From Streptomyces venezuelae (GTDB lineage: Bacteria; Actinomycetota; Actinomycetes; Streptomycetales; Streptomycetaceae), in assembly GCF_008642375.1 (NCBI RefSeq), contig NZ_CP029194.1, positions 3,968,001 to 4,032,000 on the forward strand: a stretch of 64,000 nucleotides of DNA, in the 5' to 3' direction. Under the pieces are notes generated by a model, which made no database searches, was not told where the DNA came from, and worked only from the letters and a program-made list of their open reading frames with translations. This document shows positions 40,964 through 49,707 of this stretch, in pieces (position 1 is the first letter of the stretch; each line of letters starts with the position of its first letter). The translations under genes and the position numbers were made by a program.

Positions 40964-41554
40964 ATGACGGTCGATACGCACACCCCGGACACCGCGGACG
41001 ACCCCCGGCGCCGCGCGGACGTCCTCGACGAGACCGCGCACCCGGGGCCCCGCCGTTTCACCGGTCCGGCGACCGGGGACGAGCGGCAGATGCTCGTCGG
41101 GTTCCTGGCGGACCAGCGCGCGACCCTGGTGCTGAAGTGCGCGGGCGTCACGGAGGGCCTGGCCCACCGTGCCGTCGCACCGTCCACGCTCTCCCTCCTC
41201 GGCCTGGTCCGGCACCTCGCCGACGTCGAGCGCCGCTGGTTCCGCCAGATCCTCGCCGGCCAGGCCGACGCGGCCCCGCTCTTCTCCTCCCCCGCCGATC
41301 CGGACGGGGACTTCGACGGCGCGACCCCCGACCCGGCGGCCGTCACGGCGGCCTGGGACGCTTGGCACGCGGCCGTGGCCTTCGCCGAACGCTTCACGGC
41401 CGAGGCCCCGGACCTCGACATCTCGGCCCACGACGCCTGGCGCGGGACGGTCTCCCTGCGCTGGGTCCTCATCCACATGATCGAGGAGTACGCCCGCCAC
41501 AACGGCCACGCCGACCTCCTCCGCGAACAGCTCGACGGCACGACCGGCATGTGA
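40964..41554 (+). CDS. DinB/DUF664 family protein
   Basis: 196-aa protein of the DinB (DUF664) four-helix bundle superfamily. Metal-binding histidines are found in GLVRHLADVERRWF (about 81-94), and HMIEEYARHNGHADLLRE near the C-terminus; the third is expected in the middle. Relatives include mycothiol-dependent enzymes such as maleylpyruvate isomerase and MST, and this genome makes mycothiol (mshA), so a thiol transferase role is possible. GGGAGGG precedes the ATG. Stands after the VOC gene, possibly co-transcribed. Confidence 0.82.
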   Translation: MTVDTHTPDTADDPRRRADVLDETAHPGPRRFTGPATGDERQMLVGFLADQRATLVLKCAGVTEGLAHRAVAPSTLSLLGLVRHLADVERRWFRQILAGQADAAPLFSSPADPDGDFDGATPDPAAVTAAWDAWHAAVAFAERFTAEAPDLDISAHDAWRGTVSLRWVLIHMIEEYARHNGHADLLREQLDGTTGM

Positions 41555-41573
41555 CCGGCCGAGTGGGCGGCGG

Positions 41574-42068
41574 TCACCCCGCGCCGGCGACCCAGGCCGC
41601 GAGCGCCGCGTAGTCGGCATCGCCGAGCCCGCGCCGGGGATCCACCCGGTGGAGGAACGCCGGCGCGGAATGCCGGTCGGCGACCCACGCCCGGTCGGCG
41701 GCCCCGATCTCGTCGTCCACCCACGCGAACGCCCGCCCCGCCGCCCACGCCACCAAGGCCGGGGTCTTCCAGTGAAGCCCCGGCACCCGCTCCTCCTCGC
41801 CCGGAGCGTCCGGCCAGGGGACGAGGGGCAGATCAGGCAGCCCGAGGCGCGGGGCGACCCATGCGTTGGCGGCCTCCTCCCAGGTCGTCGCCCAGACCAG
41901 CTCGTACGGGAGCGCCGCGAGCCGCGCCCCGTGCGCCGGGTCGAGCCGTGCGAGGAGCGGGCTCACGGACGGGGGCGGGACGGGCGGATACGTCGGGTAC
42001 GCCCCTTCCCGCGCGCCGAAGGGGATCAGCGGCCCGTCCACGTCCAGGAAGAGCAGAGGTGTGGTCAC
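41574..42068 (-). CDS. HAD-like hydrolase
   Basis: 164-aa protein beginning TTPLLFLDVDGPLIPFG, the HAD motif I (DxDG). A cap-less domain continues with ELVWATTWEEAANAW (motif II region, Thr) and FAWVDDEIG near residue 117 (motif IV Asp pair). Probably a small phosphatase-like enzyme with unknown substrate, as widespread in Streptomyces. The GTG at 42068 is chosen: an ATG eight bases upstream is out of frame. Convergent with the DinB-like gene; divergent from the MarR gene. Confidence 0.82.
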   Translation of the reverse strand: MTTPLLFLDVDGPLIPFGAREGAYPTYPPVPPPSVSPLLARLDPAHGARLAALPYELVWATTWEEAANAWVAPRLGLPDLPLVPWPDAPGEEERVPGLHWKTPALVAWAAGRAFAWVDDEIGAADRAWVADRHSAPAFLHRVDPRRGLGDADYAALAAWVAGAG

Positions 42069-42206
42069 GCCACCATCCTGCACAGCCACCGCAGCCCCCA
42101 CAGCCACCCCAGCCTCCGCAGCCCCGCGGCTCCCGCAGCCCCCACCCCCGAACTCGTCCGCTTCCTTACAATCCGCCACAGATCGAGTTTCGTTACCCTG
42201 GCAGGC

Positions 42207-42692
42207 ATGACAGCCATGGCGCCCACCCGCACCGAGCCCGACCTCTCCTACCTCCTCGACCACACCAGCCACGTCCTGCGCACCCGCATGACCGCAGAGC
42301 TCGGCGCGATCGGACTCACTCCCCGGATGCACTGCGTCCTCGTCCACGCCCTGGAGGAGGAGCGCACACAGGCGCAGCTCGCCGAGATCGGGGACATGGA
42401 CAAGACCACCATGGTCGTGACCGTCGACGCCCTGGAGAAGGCCGGGCTCGCCGAGCGGAAGCCGTCGAGCACCGACCGGCGGGCCCGCATCATCGCCGTG
42501 ACCGCGGAGGGGGCGAAGGTCGCCCAGGAGAGCCAGAAGATCGTCGACGGGGTCCACGAGAAGGCTCTCGACTCTCTGCCCGACGAGGAGCGCGAGGTCC
42601 TGCTGCGCGCGCTGAACCGCCTGGCCACCGGCCACCTGGAGACCCCCGTCGAGGGCCCGGGGACCGCCCGCCGGGCGCGCCAGCGCGGCTGA
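42207..42692 (+). CDS. MarR-family regulator
   Basis: 161-aa winged-helix regulator. The MarR fold is visible: LLDHTSHVLRTRM, the HTH at about 55-80 (QAQLAEIGDMDKTTMVVTVDALEKAGLAERK) and the wing STDRRARIIAVTAEG. Located 101 bp upstream of an EmrB/QacA-type exporter on the same strand, the classic arrangement in which the regulator represses the pump until a drug binds. Probable operator: the AT-rich stretch between the genes (42720-42765). Confidence 0.9.
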   Translation: MTAMAPTRTEPDLSYLLDHTSHVLRTRMTAELGAIGLTPRMHCVLVHALEEERTQAQLAEIGDMDKTTMVVTVDALEKAGLAERKPSSTDRRARIIAVTAEGAKVAQESQKIVDGVHEKALDSLPDEEREVLLRALNRLATGHLETPVEGPGTARRARQRG

Positions 42693-42793
42693 GCCCCGCC
42701 GGGACCGCGCAAGTACTCCCGTAAAAAATAGTCTGCAACAAAACCATCTGCTAACGTCTCTCCTGTTGCCTCCACCGAACAGGAGAGAGAGCC

Positions 42794-44308
42794 ATGTCCG
42801 CGCCTGCCGCCACCCGCCCCCGCACCTCCCGACACCTCGCCCTCGGCGTCCTCGCCACGAGCATGCTGATGACCGTCCTCGACGGCAGCATCGTCACCGT
42901 CGCGATGCCCGCCATCCAGAGCGACCTCGGCTTCACCCCCGTCGGCCTCAGCTGGGTCGTCAACGCGTACCTCATCGCCTTCGGCTCGCTCCTCCTCCTC
43001 GCCGGCCGCCTCGGCGACCTCATCGGCCGCAAGCGGATGTTCCTCCTCGGCACGGGCCTCTTCACCGCCGCCTCGCTCCTCGCCGGCGCCGCCGCCTCTC
43101 CCGAGGTCCTGATCGCCGCCCGCTTCCTCCAGGGCATCGGCAGCGCGATGTCCGCCGCCGTCGGCCTCGGCATCCTCGTCACCCTCTTCGCCGAACCCCG
43201 CGAACGCGCCAGGGCCATCGCCGTGTTCAGCTTCACCGGCGCCGCCGGCGCCTCCCTCGGCCAGGTCCTTGGCGGAGTCCTCACCGACGCCCTCGCCTGG
43301 AACTGGATCTTCTTCATCAACCTCCCCATCGGCGTCGCCGCCCTCCTCCTCGCCCTCCCCGCCCTGCCCGCCGACCGCGGCCTCGGCCTGAAGGCCGGCG
43401 CGGACGTCCTCGGCGCGCTGCTCGTCACCTCCGGCCTGATGACCGGGATCTACGCGGTCGTCACCATCGAGGAGTACGGGGCCGGTTCGGCGCACACCCT
43501 CGGCTTCGGCGCCCTCGCCGCCACCCTCCTGGCCGGCTTCCTCGTCCGCCAGACGAAGGCCGCCACCCCGCTCATGCCCCTGCGGATCCTCCGCTCGCGC
43601 AGCGTCTCCGGCGCCAACCTCGTCCAGATGCTGATGGTCGCCGCGCTCTTCTCCTTCCAGATCCTCGTCGCCCTCTACCTCCAGAAGGTCCGCGGCTACG
43701 GAGCCGCCGAGACCGGCCTCGCGATGCTGCCCGCCGCCGTCGTCATCGGTGTCGTCTCCCTCGGTGTCTCGGCCCGCCTCATCGCCCGCTTCGGCGAGCG
43801 GAACATCCTCCTCACCGGCCTCCTCCTGCTCGTCGGCGTCCTCGGCCTGCTGACCCGCCTCCCCGTCGACGCCGACTACGCCACCGACCTGCTCCCCGTG
43901 ATGCTGCTCGCCGCCGGCTTCGGCCTCGCGCTCCCCGCCCTCACCTCGCTCGCCATGTCCGGCGCCGAGGAGAAGGACGCGGGCCTCGCCTCCGGCCTCT
44001 TCAACACGACCCAGCAGATCGGCATGGCCCTCGGCGTCGCGGTCCTCTCCACCCTGGCCGCCTCCCGCACCGAGTCCCTCACGGCGGCCGGCCGGCCCAC
44101 CGCCGAGGCCCTGACCGGCGGCTACCACCTGGCCTTCGCCCTCGGCACCGCGCTCGTCCTCGCCGCCCTGGCGGTCGCCTTCACGGTCCTGCGCCCGACC
44201 GCCGGCAACGCCGACACCCCCGACTCCGACTCCGGCTCCGACTCCGACTCCGACTCCGACTCCGACTCCGACTCCGAGAAGACCCCCCGGATGACCATGG
44301 CCGCATGA
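42794..44308 (+). CDS. DHA2-type MFS drug exporter (EmrB/QacA)
   Basis: 504-aa transporter with 14 predicted helices. Motif A is GRLGDLIGRKRMF after helix 2; motif C-like GAAGASLGQVLGGVLTD lies in helix 5. It should export a drug or toxic metabolite by proton antiport. The tail carries a Ser-Asp repeat (seven SD units) encoded by a GACTCC DNA repeat. AGGAGAGAGAGCC precedes the ATG. Its stop overlaps the following regulator ATG (ATGA). Expression probably under the MarR protein upstream. Confidence 0.9.
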   Translation: MSAPAATRPRTSRHLALGVLATSMLMTVLDGSIVTVAMPAIQSDLGFTPVGLSWVVNAYLIAFGSLLLLAGRLGDLIGRKRMFLLGTGLFTAASLLAGAAASPEVLIAARFLQGIGSAMSAAVGLGILVTLFAEPRERARAIAVFSFTGAAGASLGQVLGGVLTDALAWNWIFFINLPIGVAALLLALPALPADRGLGLKAGADVLGALLVTSGLMTGIYAVVTIEEYGAGSAHTLGFGALAATLLAGFLVRQTKAATPLMPLRILRSRSVSGANLVQMLMVAALFSFQILVALYLQKVRGYGAAETGLAMLPAAVVIGVVSLGVSARLIARFGERNILLTGLLLLVGVLGLLTRLPVDADYATDLLPVMLLAAGFGLALPALTSLAMSGAEEKDAGLASGLFNTTQQIGMALGVAVLSTLAASRTESLTAAGRPTAEALTGGYHLAFALGTALVLAALAVAFTVLRPTAGNADTPDSDSGSDSDSDSDSDSDSEKTPRMTMAA

Positions 44309-44886
44309 GAGCCGACCGACTCGTCGCCGCCCCGCTCTTCCTCCAGACCAGGCAACGCGTCACCGCCGCCGAACTCGCCGCCGAACTGGACGTGTCCGAA
44401 CGGGCCGCCCGCCGGGACCTCGAAGAGCTCGCGAGCGCCGGGGTCCCGGTCCATTCGCAGGCCGGCAAGGGCGGCGGCTGGGCCTTGGTCGGCAGCGCCC
44501 GCACCGACCTGACCGGCCTCACCGCCCCCGAGATCGCCGCGACGGTGCGGGGCCGCGCCGCCCCCGGCACCGAGCCGCCCCTCGAAGGCCTCCTGGGCGC
44601 GCGGATACGGTACGGGGAAGCCGCCCCGGACGGCTGGACCCCCGTCGAGATCGACGGCCCCTGCCCCGAGGCCGTCGCCGCCCGGCTGGCGGGGCTGGGA
44701 GCCCGCGTGGAGCTCCTCGACCCCCGGGAGGCCCGTACGGCCCTCGCCCGCATCGGCGGCGAACTCACCGCGCTGCACGGGCAGCGGAACCCGGCATTGA
44801 CACCGGCACCGGCACCGGCACCGGCGACAGACACTCCGGAAGCTCCTCCGCGTGCACCAGTGCCAGCCGCGACACGGCCCGGGTGA
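44305..44886 (+). CDS. DeoR/WYL-type HTH regulator, short
   Basis: 193-aa protein. The first 60 residues are a DeoR-type HTH (LFLQTRQRVTAAELAAELDVSERAARRDLEELASAGVPVHSQ, then GKGGGW). The rest lacks a full WYL domain, so it is about 120 residues shorter than the usual family. It ends in a Pro/Ala-rich tail generated by a GCACCG repeat. ATG overlaps the exporter stop (ATGA), so it is in the same operon. Its last 122 bp are antisense to the end of the HelD-like gene. Could regulate the pump or be a degraded copy. Confidence 0.75.
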   Translation: MRADRLVAAPLFLQTRQRVTAAELAAELDVSERAARRDLEELASAGVPVHSQAGKGGGWALVGSARTDLTGLTAPEIAATVRGRAAPGTEPPLEGLLGARIRYGEAAPDGWTPVEIDGPCPEAVAARLAGLGARVELLDPREARTALARIGGELTALHGQRNPALTPAPAPAPATDTPEAPPRAPVPAATRPG

Positions 44887-46840
44887 GCACCACGTACAGC
44901 CGGTTCGGACCGCGTGCCTCGGCCGCCACGATCGCGGCGGGTTCGACCACGACGACATGGTCGAACTCCAGGCCCTTGACGGCCGTCGCGGGCAGCACGG
45001 TCACCCGCTCCCCCGCCCCGCACCCGCGCACCGCCTCCTCCACCCGGCCGACGAGGCCTTCGGCCGTGATCACCCCCACCGATCCCTCCGCGGCGAGCGC
45101 GGCGAGCACGGCCCGGCGGGTCGCGGCCGACAGGTCCGTGGTCCGGTGGACCGTCACCTCTCCGTCCGTACGGACCGACCGGCCCGCCGGCACGTCGGCG
45201 CCCAGGTGCGGCAGGAGCCGGTTGGCGAGCTCCACGATCGCCTCCGGTACGCGGTAGCCGAGGGTCAGCGGCACCACCGGCGCCTCGCCCCTGCCCAGGT
45301 GGGCCAGTTGCTCACGCCAGTCGCGGGCCGCCCACGGCGTGGTGCCCTGGGCGAGGTCCCCGAGGACGGTGAGCGAGCCGAAAGCGGTACGGCGGGCGAT
45401 CGCCCGGCACTGCATGGGCGAGAGGTCCTGGGCCTCGTCGACGACGACATGGCCGTAGCTCTCCGGGCGTTCGATCAGGCCCGCCAGCTCGTCGAGGAGG
45501 ACGAGATCGGCGGCGGTCCACCGCGCCGAGCGGTGCGACCGAGGCGGCCGCTCCCAGCGGATCGCCGCCGCCTCCGCCTCCGTCAGCGCGCCCATCGCAC
45601 GCCCGCCTTCCGACGCCCCGCCCGCCTCCGGCGCGGCGGCCCCCGCCGGATCCGTGAGGACCTCGGCGAGCACCTCCTCCGGGGTCGTCCTCGGCCAGCA
45701 CGCGTCGAGGAAGGCGGTCACGGCCCGGGCCCGTTCGACGCGCCGCACCCAGGCCGCACCCACCGCCCCCGACCGGCGTTCGGCCCGGAGCTGGAGGGCC
45801 CGGACGACACGGGCGCGGACCCGCTCGCGTCCCGTGGCGTAGGGCGGCGCCTCCTCCCGTACCGCCTCGACGATCGCGACGAGCTCGGCGGCGGGCAGCC
45901 GCCAGTGGTACGAGCCGTCGGGGACGGCCAGGTCCCCGGGAGGGACCGGGTCGACCCTGCCGTACAGCGCGCGGTGCAGCACCCCGGCCATCCGGGCGTC
46001 GTGCTTGATCCGGGCCGCCGCCTCCCCGTCCTCGGCCCGGACCGGATGGCGGGCGAGCTCGTCGTCGAGGGTGGCCTGCCGGACGCCGGTCTCGCCGAGC
46101 GAGGGCAGCACCTCGGCGATGTACGACAGGAAGGCGCGGTGCGGACCGAGGACGAGGAGCCCGGAACGGCGGATCCGCTGCGGATGGCTGTAGAGGAGGT
46201 ACGCGGCCCGGTGCAGACCGACCGCGGTCTTGCCGGTGCCGGGCGCGCCCTGCACGCACAGCGAGGCGGCCGGGTCGGAGCGCACGAGGTCGTCCTGTTC
46301 GGGCTGGATGGTGGCGGCGATGTCCCGCATGGGGCCGACCCTGGGACGCTCGATCTCCCCGGCGACGAGCGCACTCACCGTCCCCGTCCCGCCGTCGCCG
46401 AGGCGTTCGTCCTCCAGGGCGGTGAGGTCCTCGGTGGCGCCCCGGCTGTTCGGGGCCCAGCCGAAGCGCCGGCGCCGGAGGACGCCCTGCGGGTCATGCG
46501 CGCCGGCCTGGTAGTAGGCGCGGGAGACGGGGGCGCGCCAGTCGACGACGAGCGGCGGTGCGGCGGGGTCCTCGGCGATCCGGCGGCGGCCGATGTGGTG
46601 GGTCTGGCCGTCTTCCCGGTCGAGGCGTCCGAAGAACAGCGGGCCCGGCGGCTGTTCCCCCATCTCCTTGGCGCGGCTGCGGAGGTGGAAGCCGAGGGCC
46701 TCGGCGTCGGCGCCGGACGCGGCGACGTCCTCGCCGGTCACGACCTGTTCGGCGACGTCCTCGGTCATCCGGGTCAGGGCGGCGCGGCAGGCGTCGTGGT
46801 GGGCGCGTTCGCGGGCGAGCTCAAGGTCCAGTGACGTCAT
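44765..46840 (-). CDS. HelD-like UvrD-family ATPase
   Basis: 691-aa superfamily 1 helicase-like ATPase. An N-terminal coiled-coil arm (1-60) precedes the split ATPase: Walker A GAPGTGKT (198-205), Walker B VVVDEAQDLSP, motif III LGDLAQG and late motifs VLPATAVKGLEFDHVVVV and LYVVLTRA. The layout fits actinobacterial HelD proteins, which release stalled RNA polymerase; some (HelR) protect it from rifamycins. No rifamycin-associated element was recognised upstream. Preceded by a TetR gene (69 bp). The C-terminal tail (PVPVPVPVSM) overlaps the opposite gene. Confidence 0.85.
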   Translation of the reverse strand: MTSLDLELARERAHHDACRAALTRMTEDVAEQVVTGEDVAASGADAEALGFHLRSRAKEMGEQPPGPLFFGRLDREDGQTHHIGRRRIAEDPAAPPLVVDWRAPVSRAYYQAGAHDPQGVLRRRRFGWAPNSRGATEDLTALEDERLGDGGTGTVSALVAGEIERPRVGPMRDIAATIQPEQDDLVRSDPAASLCVQGAPGTGKTAVGLHRAAYLLYSHPQRIRRSGLLVLGPHRAFLSYIAEVLPSLGETGVRQATLDDELARHPVRAEDGEAAARIKHDARMAGVLHRALYGRVDPVPPGDLAVPDGSYHWRLPAAELVAIVEAVREEAPPYATGRERVRARVVRALQLRAERRSGAVGAAWVRRVERARAVTAFLDACWPRTTPEEVLAEVLTDPAGAAAPEAGGASEGGRAMGALTEAEAAAIRWERPPRSHRSARWTAADLVLLDELAGLIERPESYGHVVVDEAQDLSPMQCRAIARRTAFGSLTVLGDLAQGTTPWAARDWREQLAHLGRGEAPVVPLTLGYRVPEAIVELANRLLPHLGADVPAGRSVRTDGEVTVHRTTDLSAATRRAVLAALAAEGSVGVITAEGLVGRVEEAVRGCGAGERVTVLPATAVKGLEFDHVVVVEPAAIVAAEARGPNRLYVVLTRAVSRLALVHAEELPECLSPVPVPVPVSMPGSAARAAR

Positions 46841-46909
46841 TCCGACAAGGCTAGCGGAAAACGTTACTGAGTTACATTTTTTACTTGTCTACACATGAGC
46901 TCGGGCGGG

Positions 46910-47539
46910 TCAGTACGGCAGGCCCTCCCGCAGCGCCCGGAACGCCCGCCCCGCCGCGGCCACCGCGTCCGCCGCCACCTCCCCGGCCGACTCGCCGCCC
47001 GCGATCCGGGCCGTGTTCTCCTCGGCGAGGACCCGCAGCACGGCCACGATCTGCCCGGCCGCGATCCGCGCGTCCAGCCGATCGCCGCCGAGCGCGTCCG
47101 CGAGGGCCGCCTCCGACCGCGCGCGGTACGCGTGGAGGCGGGCGACCAGGGCGGGCGTGCCGTACAGGAGCCGGTGGTACGCCAGCACCGCCGGGTGATC
47201 ACAGAGACCGGTCACCGGGTCCTGCCTGCCGAGCCCGTCGAGCACGTGCGCGTACAGCGCGTCCAGCGGCGCGACACCGGCGCGCCGCCCCGCCACCACC
47301 ACCCGGGCGGCCTCGTCCTCGTGGTCCGCGAACCGGTGGAGGACGAGGTCCTCCTTGGCCGGGAAGTACCGGAAGAGGGTCGGCTTCGACACCTCGGCGG
47401 CGGCGGCCACCTCCGCGACCGAGACCGCGTCGAACCCCTTCTCCAGGAAGAGCGCGACGGCGGCCTCCGACAAGGCCTGCCGGGTGCGCTCCTTCTTCCG
47501 TTCGCGCAGCCCGGACGGCTCCGGAGCGTCCGAGGTCAT
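46910..47539 (-). CDS. TetR-family regulator
   Basis: 209-aa regulator with the TetR HTH at about 12-60: RKKERTRQALSEAAVALFLEKGFDAVSVAEVAAAAEVSKPTLFRYFPAKEDLV. The C-terminal half is the variable helical ligand domain. ATG at 47539, 12 bp after the stop of the Eis-like gene, so the two are co-transcribed; an in-frame GTG at 47545 is possible. The HelD-like gene follows after 69 bp that include an AT-rich stretch. The regulator may control both genes. Confidence 0.88.
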   Translation of the reverse strand: MTSDAPEPSGLRERKKERTRQALSEAAVALFLEKGFDAVSVAEVAAAAEVSKPTLFRYFPAKEDLVLHRFADHEDEAARVVVAGRRAGVAPLDALYAHVLDGLGRQDPVTGLCDHPAVLAYHRLLYGTPALVARLHAYRARSEAALADALGGDRLDARIAAGQIVAVLRVLAEENTARIAGGESAGEVAADAVAAAGRAFRALREGLPY

Positions 47540-47551
47540 GAGCACTGCCTT

Positions 47552-48799
47552 TCAGAAGATGTCGGGCGAGAACGGCCGCAGCGGCGTGCGGAACAGCAGG
47601 TCGGCGCGGGCCGCGGCGCCGGGGGCGAGCTCGTCGACACGGCCGAGGCGGGCGAGCCGTACCGCCGACTCGTCACCGAAGGCCAGCGTCCCCAACTCCG
47701 CTATGTCGAAGGCGAGGTCGGCGGAGTCGGTGGTGGTACGGACACAGCTCGCGCCCGCCGGGGAGGCGTCGAGGCGATAGCGCCCGCCCGCCAGGCCGTC
47801 CGCGTCCCGCAGGTCGAGGACGAGGCTCCCCTCCACCGGATACGTCCGGCTCTCCAGGACCTTGACGACGTCCAGGACCCGGACCCACAGCATGTCCACG
47901 TACGTCAGCGTCTTCGCCGCCCGCGGGTCCGGCAGGATCAGCGGCAGCAGGTCGTCGGGCGCCCGGTAGCCGGAGCGGACCGTGGTGATCCAGTCGATGG
48001 AGCAGACGTACTGCCAGAGGGCGCGCTCGGCGGCCGGGGTGACGGCGATCAGGTCCCGCACGGACGCGGTGTTCACGGGCTGCTTGGCGTCGTCCCACTT
48101 GTCGTCGGCGGTGTAGGCGACGTACCCCTCCACCTCACCGGAGTCGGAGCGGTAGACCGCGTAGAACGGCTCGGTCCACGGATCGAGCTGGTACCCGAGA
48201 CCGGTGCCCTGCTCCCAGCCGCGCGTCGTGCGGTCGGTGACCCCGGCGCGGACCCCGGCGAGCCGGCGGTACACCTCGGGACCGATCTTGCGGATCTCCT
48301 CGCCGTCGGCCAGGTCGATCCGGCCGCCGCCGTCCGGGCGCCCCGTGCGCCGCGGGTCGAGCCCGGCCCGCCGCACGTCCACGCTCCACTCGGTGGTCCA
48401 GCTCGCCGGGCCGAAGCCGTACCGTCCGTAGATCGGGTACTCGGCGGCGATCAGCGTGGCGATCGCGTCGCCCCGCTCCTTCGCAGCGGCGAGATCGGCG
48501 GCCATCATGCGGCTGAGCAGCCCCTGGCGCCGGTGCGTCGGGGAGACGGTGACCTGCGTGACGGCGTCGGCGGTCAGGCTGCCGCCGCCGACCGTGCTGA
48601 CCTCCTGCCGGAACGACCGGAAGGTGGCGACGATCCGGTCGCGGTCGAACACACCCAGCGTCCGCGCGAGGTCCGCGTTCGCGAGGCGGTCGGCGACCAG
48701 TTCGTCGGTGACGCGGGGCGGCCGGAGGAACCCTGTCTTCAGGGCGAGGAGCCAGCCGGGGAAGTCGGATTCCGTCACCGCGCGCACGTCGACACTCAT
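47552..48799 (-). CDS. Eis-like GNAT acetyltransferase
   Basis: 415-aa protein of the Eis family: two GNAT regions and a C-terminal sterol-carrier-like domain. The acetyl-CoA loop is VSPTHRRQGLLSRMM near residue 92 (V/I-x-P-x-x-R-R-x-G), and the C-terminal carboxylate typical of Eis is provided by the final Phe (SPDIF). In mycobacteria Eis acetylates aminoglycosides and protein Lys at several sites. Substrate here unknown. First gene of a likely operon with TetR and the HelD-like ATPase, hinting at antibiotic response. Confidence 0.88.
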   Translation of the reverse strand: MSVDVRAVTESDFPGWLLALKTGFLRPPRVTDELVADRLANADLARTLGVFDRDRIVATFRSFRQEVSTVGGGSLTADAVTQVTVSPTHRRQGLLSRMMAADLAAAKERGDAIATLIAAEYPIYGRYGFGPASWTTEWSVDVRRAGLDPRRTGRPDGGGRIDLADGEEIRKIGPEVYRRLAGVRAGVTDRTTRGWEQGTGLGYQLDPWTEPFYAVYRSDSGEVEGYVAYTADDKWDDAKQPVNTASVRDLIAVTPAAERALWQYVCSIDWITTVRSGYRAPDDLLPLILPDPRAAKTLTYVDMLWVRVLDVVKVLESRTYPVEGSLVLDLRDADGLAGGRYRLDASPAGASCVRTTTDSADLAFDIAELGTLAFGDESAVRLARLGRVDELAPGAAARADLLFRTPLRPFSPDIF

Positions 48800-48909
48800 C
48801 CCCCGACCCTACGCAGCGCACCACCGCAACCGCACCCGGGTTTCCCGGCCGCCGCCCGCACCGGGTCACCCCTCAGGAACCCACCGGCCCCGAGGGGTGT
48901 CCACCGGCC

Positions 48910-48938
48910 CCGCAGGCCGGCAGATCGCCGGCCTGCGG
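48910..48938 (-). terminator. terminator of rsiG
   Basis: Perfect 12-bp stem CCGCAGGCCGGC / GCCGGCCTGCGG (48910-48921, 48927-48938), loop 5 nt, immediately after the rsiG stop on the minus strand. Confidence 0.85.
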
Positions 48939-48942
48939 ACCC

Positions 48943-49578
48943 TCAGGCCAGCAGGTCGTCGACCTGCGCCTCGCCCTCGCGGTAGCGGCGGGCGATCTCG
49001 CCGCTGCAGTCGTCGGCGGTCCGCTGGAGGTGCTGGCGTCGGCGCGAGATCTGCTGCTCGTACCCCGCGAGCCGCCCCATCGCCGTGTGCAGCTCCTCGT
49101 CCGTCCGGGCCGTCAGGTCCGACAGCTCGACCTCCGACAGCATCTCGGCCGCCAGCCGCCTGTACTCGTCGCCGCGCGGCGTCGACATCGTCACGTGCCG
49201 GGCCGAGCTGCGGTGCCGCGAGGGCACGTCGGCGAGGATCTCGGAGAGCCGGTCGAGGACCGGGGCCTCCGGATCGGTCCGCCGCGCCAGCTCGGCCCGC
49301 AGGATGTCGATCCGCCCCTGAAGCATGCGCCGTACGTAACTCAGATCGGCCTCGTCGCTCTGCGCCTCGCGGCGCAGCGCGCGCAGCTCGGGCAGCCGCA
49401 GCGCGCCGAGGTCCGGCCGCTCCCGGTCCGCGAGGACCGGCTCCCCGGTCCGCTGCACGGGTGGACGCGACGAGATCGGGCTTCCGCCCGTGCCTCCGCC
49501 GGGGCTTCGGCCCACGCTTCCGGCGCGGAACAGCGGTACGGGGCCGGACGGTGTCGGCCCGGTGCCAGGTGCACTCAT
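48943..49578 (-). CDS. rsiG: RsiG, c-di-GMP-responsive anti-sigma factor of WhiG
   Basis: 211-aa protein. It carries two copies of the RsiG c-di-GMP signature E(X)3S(X)2R(X)3Q(X)3D: E76-S80-R83-Q87-D91 and E174-S178-R181-Q185-D189, each on a long helix, forming the antiparallel coiled coil. In S. venezuelae RsiG with a c-di-GMP dimer sequesters sigma WhiG and delays sporulation. Both motifs are complete, so ligand binding should be intact. The first 50 residues are disordered (Gly/Pro). ATG at 49578. Usually lies beside dtd, as here (divergent). Confidence 0.93.
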   Translation of the reverse strand: MSAPGTGPTPSGPVPLFRAGSVGRSPGGGTGGSPISSRPPVQRTGEPVLADRERPDLGALRLPELRALRREAQSDEADLSYVRRMLQGRIDILRAELARRTDPEAPVLDRLSEILADVPSRHRSSARHVTMSTPRGDEYRRLAAEMLSEVELSDLTARTDEELHTAMGRLAGYEQQISRRRQHLQRTADDCSGEIARRYREGEAQVDDLLA

Positions 49579-49707
49579 GAGAATCGTCCCCTCGACCGGT
49601 GCGGAGCCGCACCGCCTGACAGGCATCGTGCCACTCCCACCCGTGCACGTGCAGGCGCTCTGCACCCGTTCGGCCCCTTACAGTTCCCGGCCGGTACGTT
49701 GGGACGC

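Noticed and set aside
46841..46909. Rifamycin-associated element upstream of the HelD-like gene
   Set aside because: Only an AT-rich stretch is present; no long inverted repeat resembling that element is seen.
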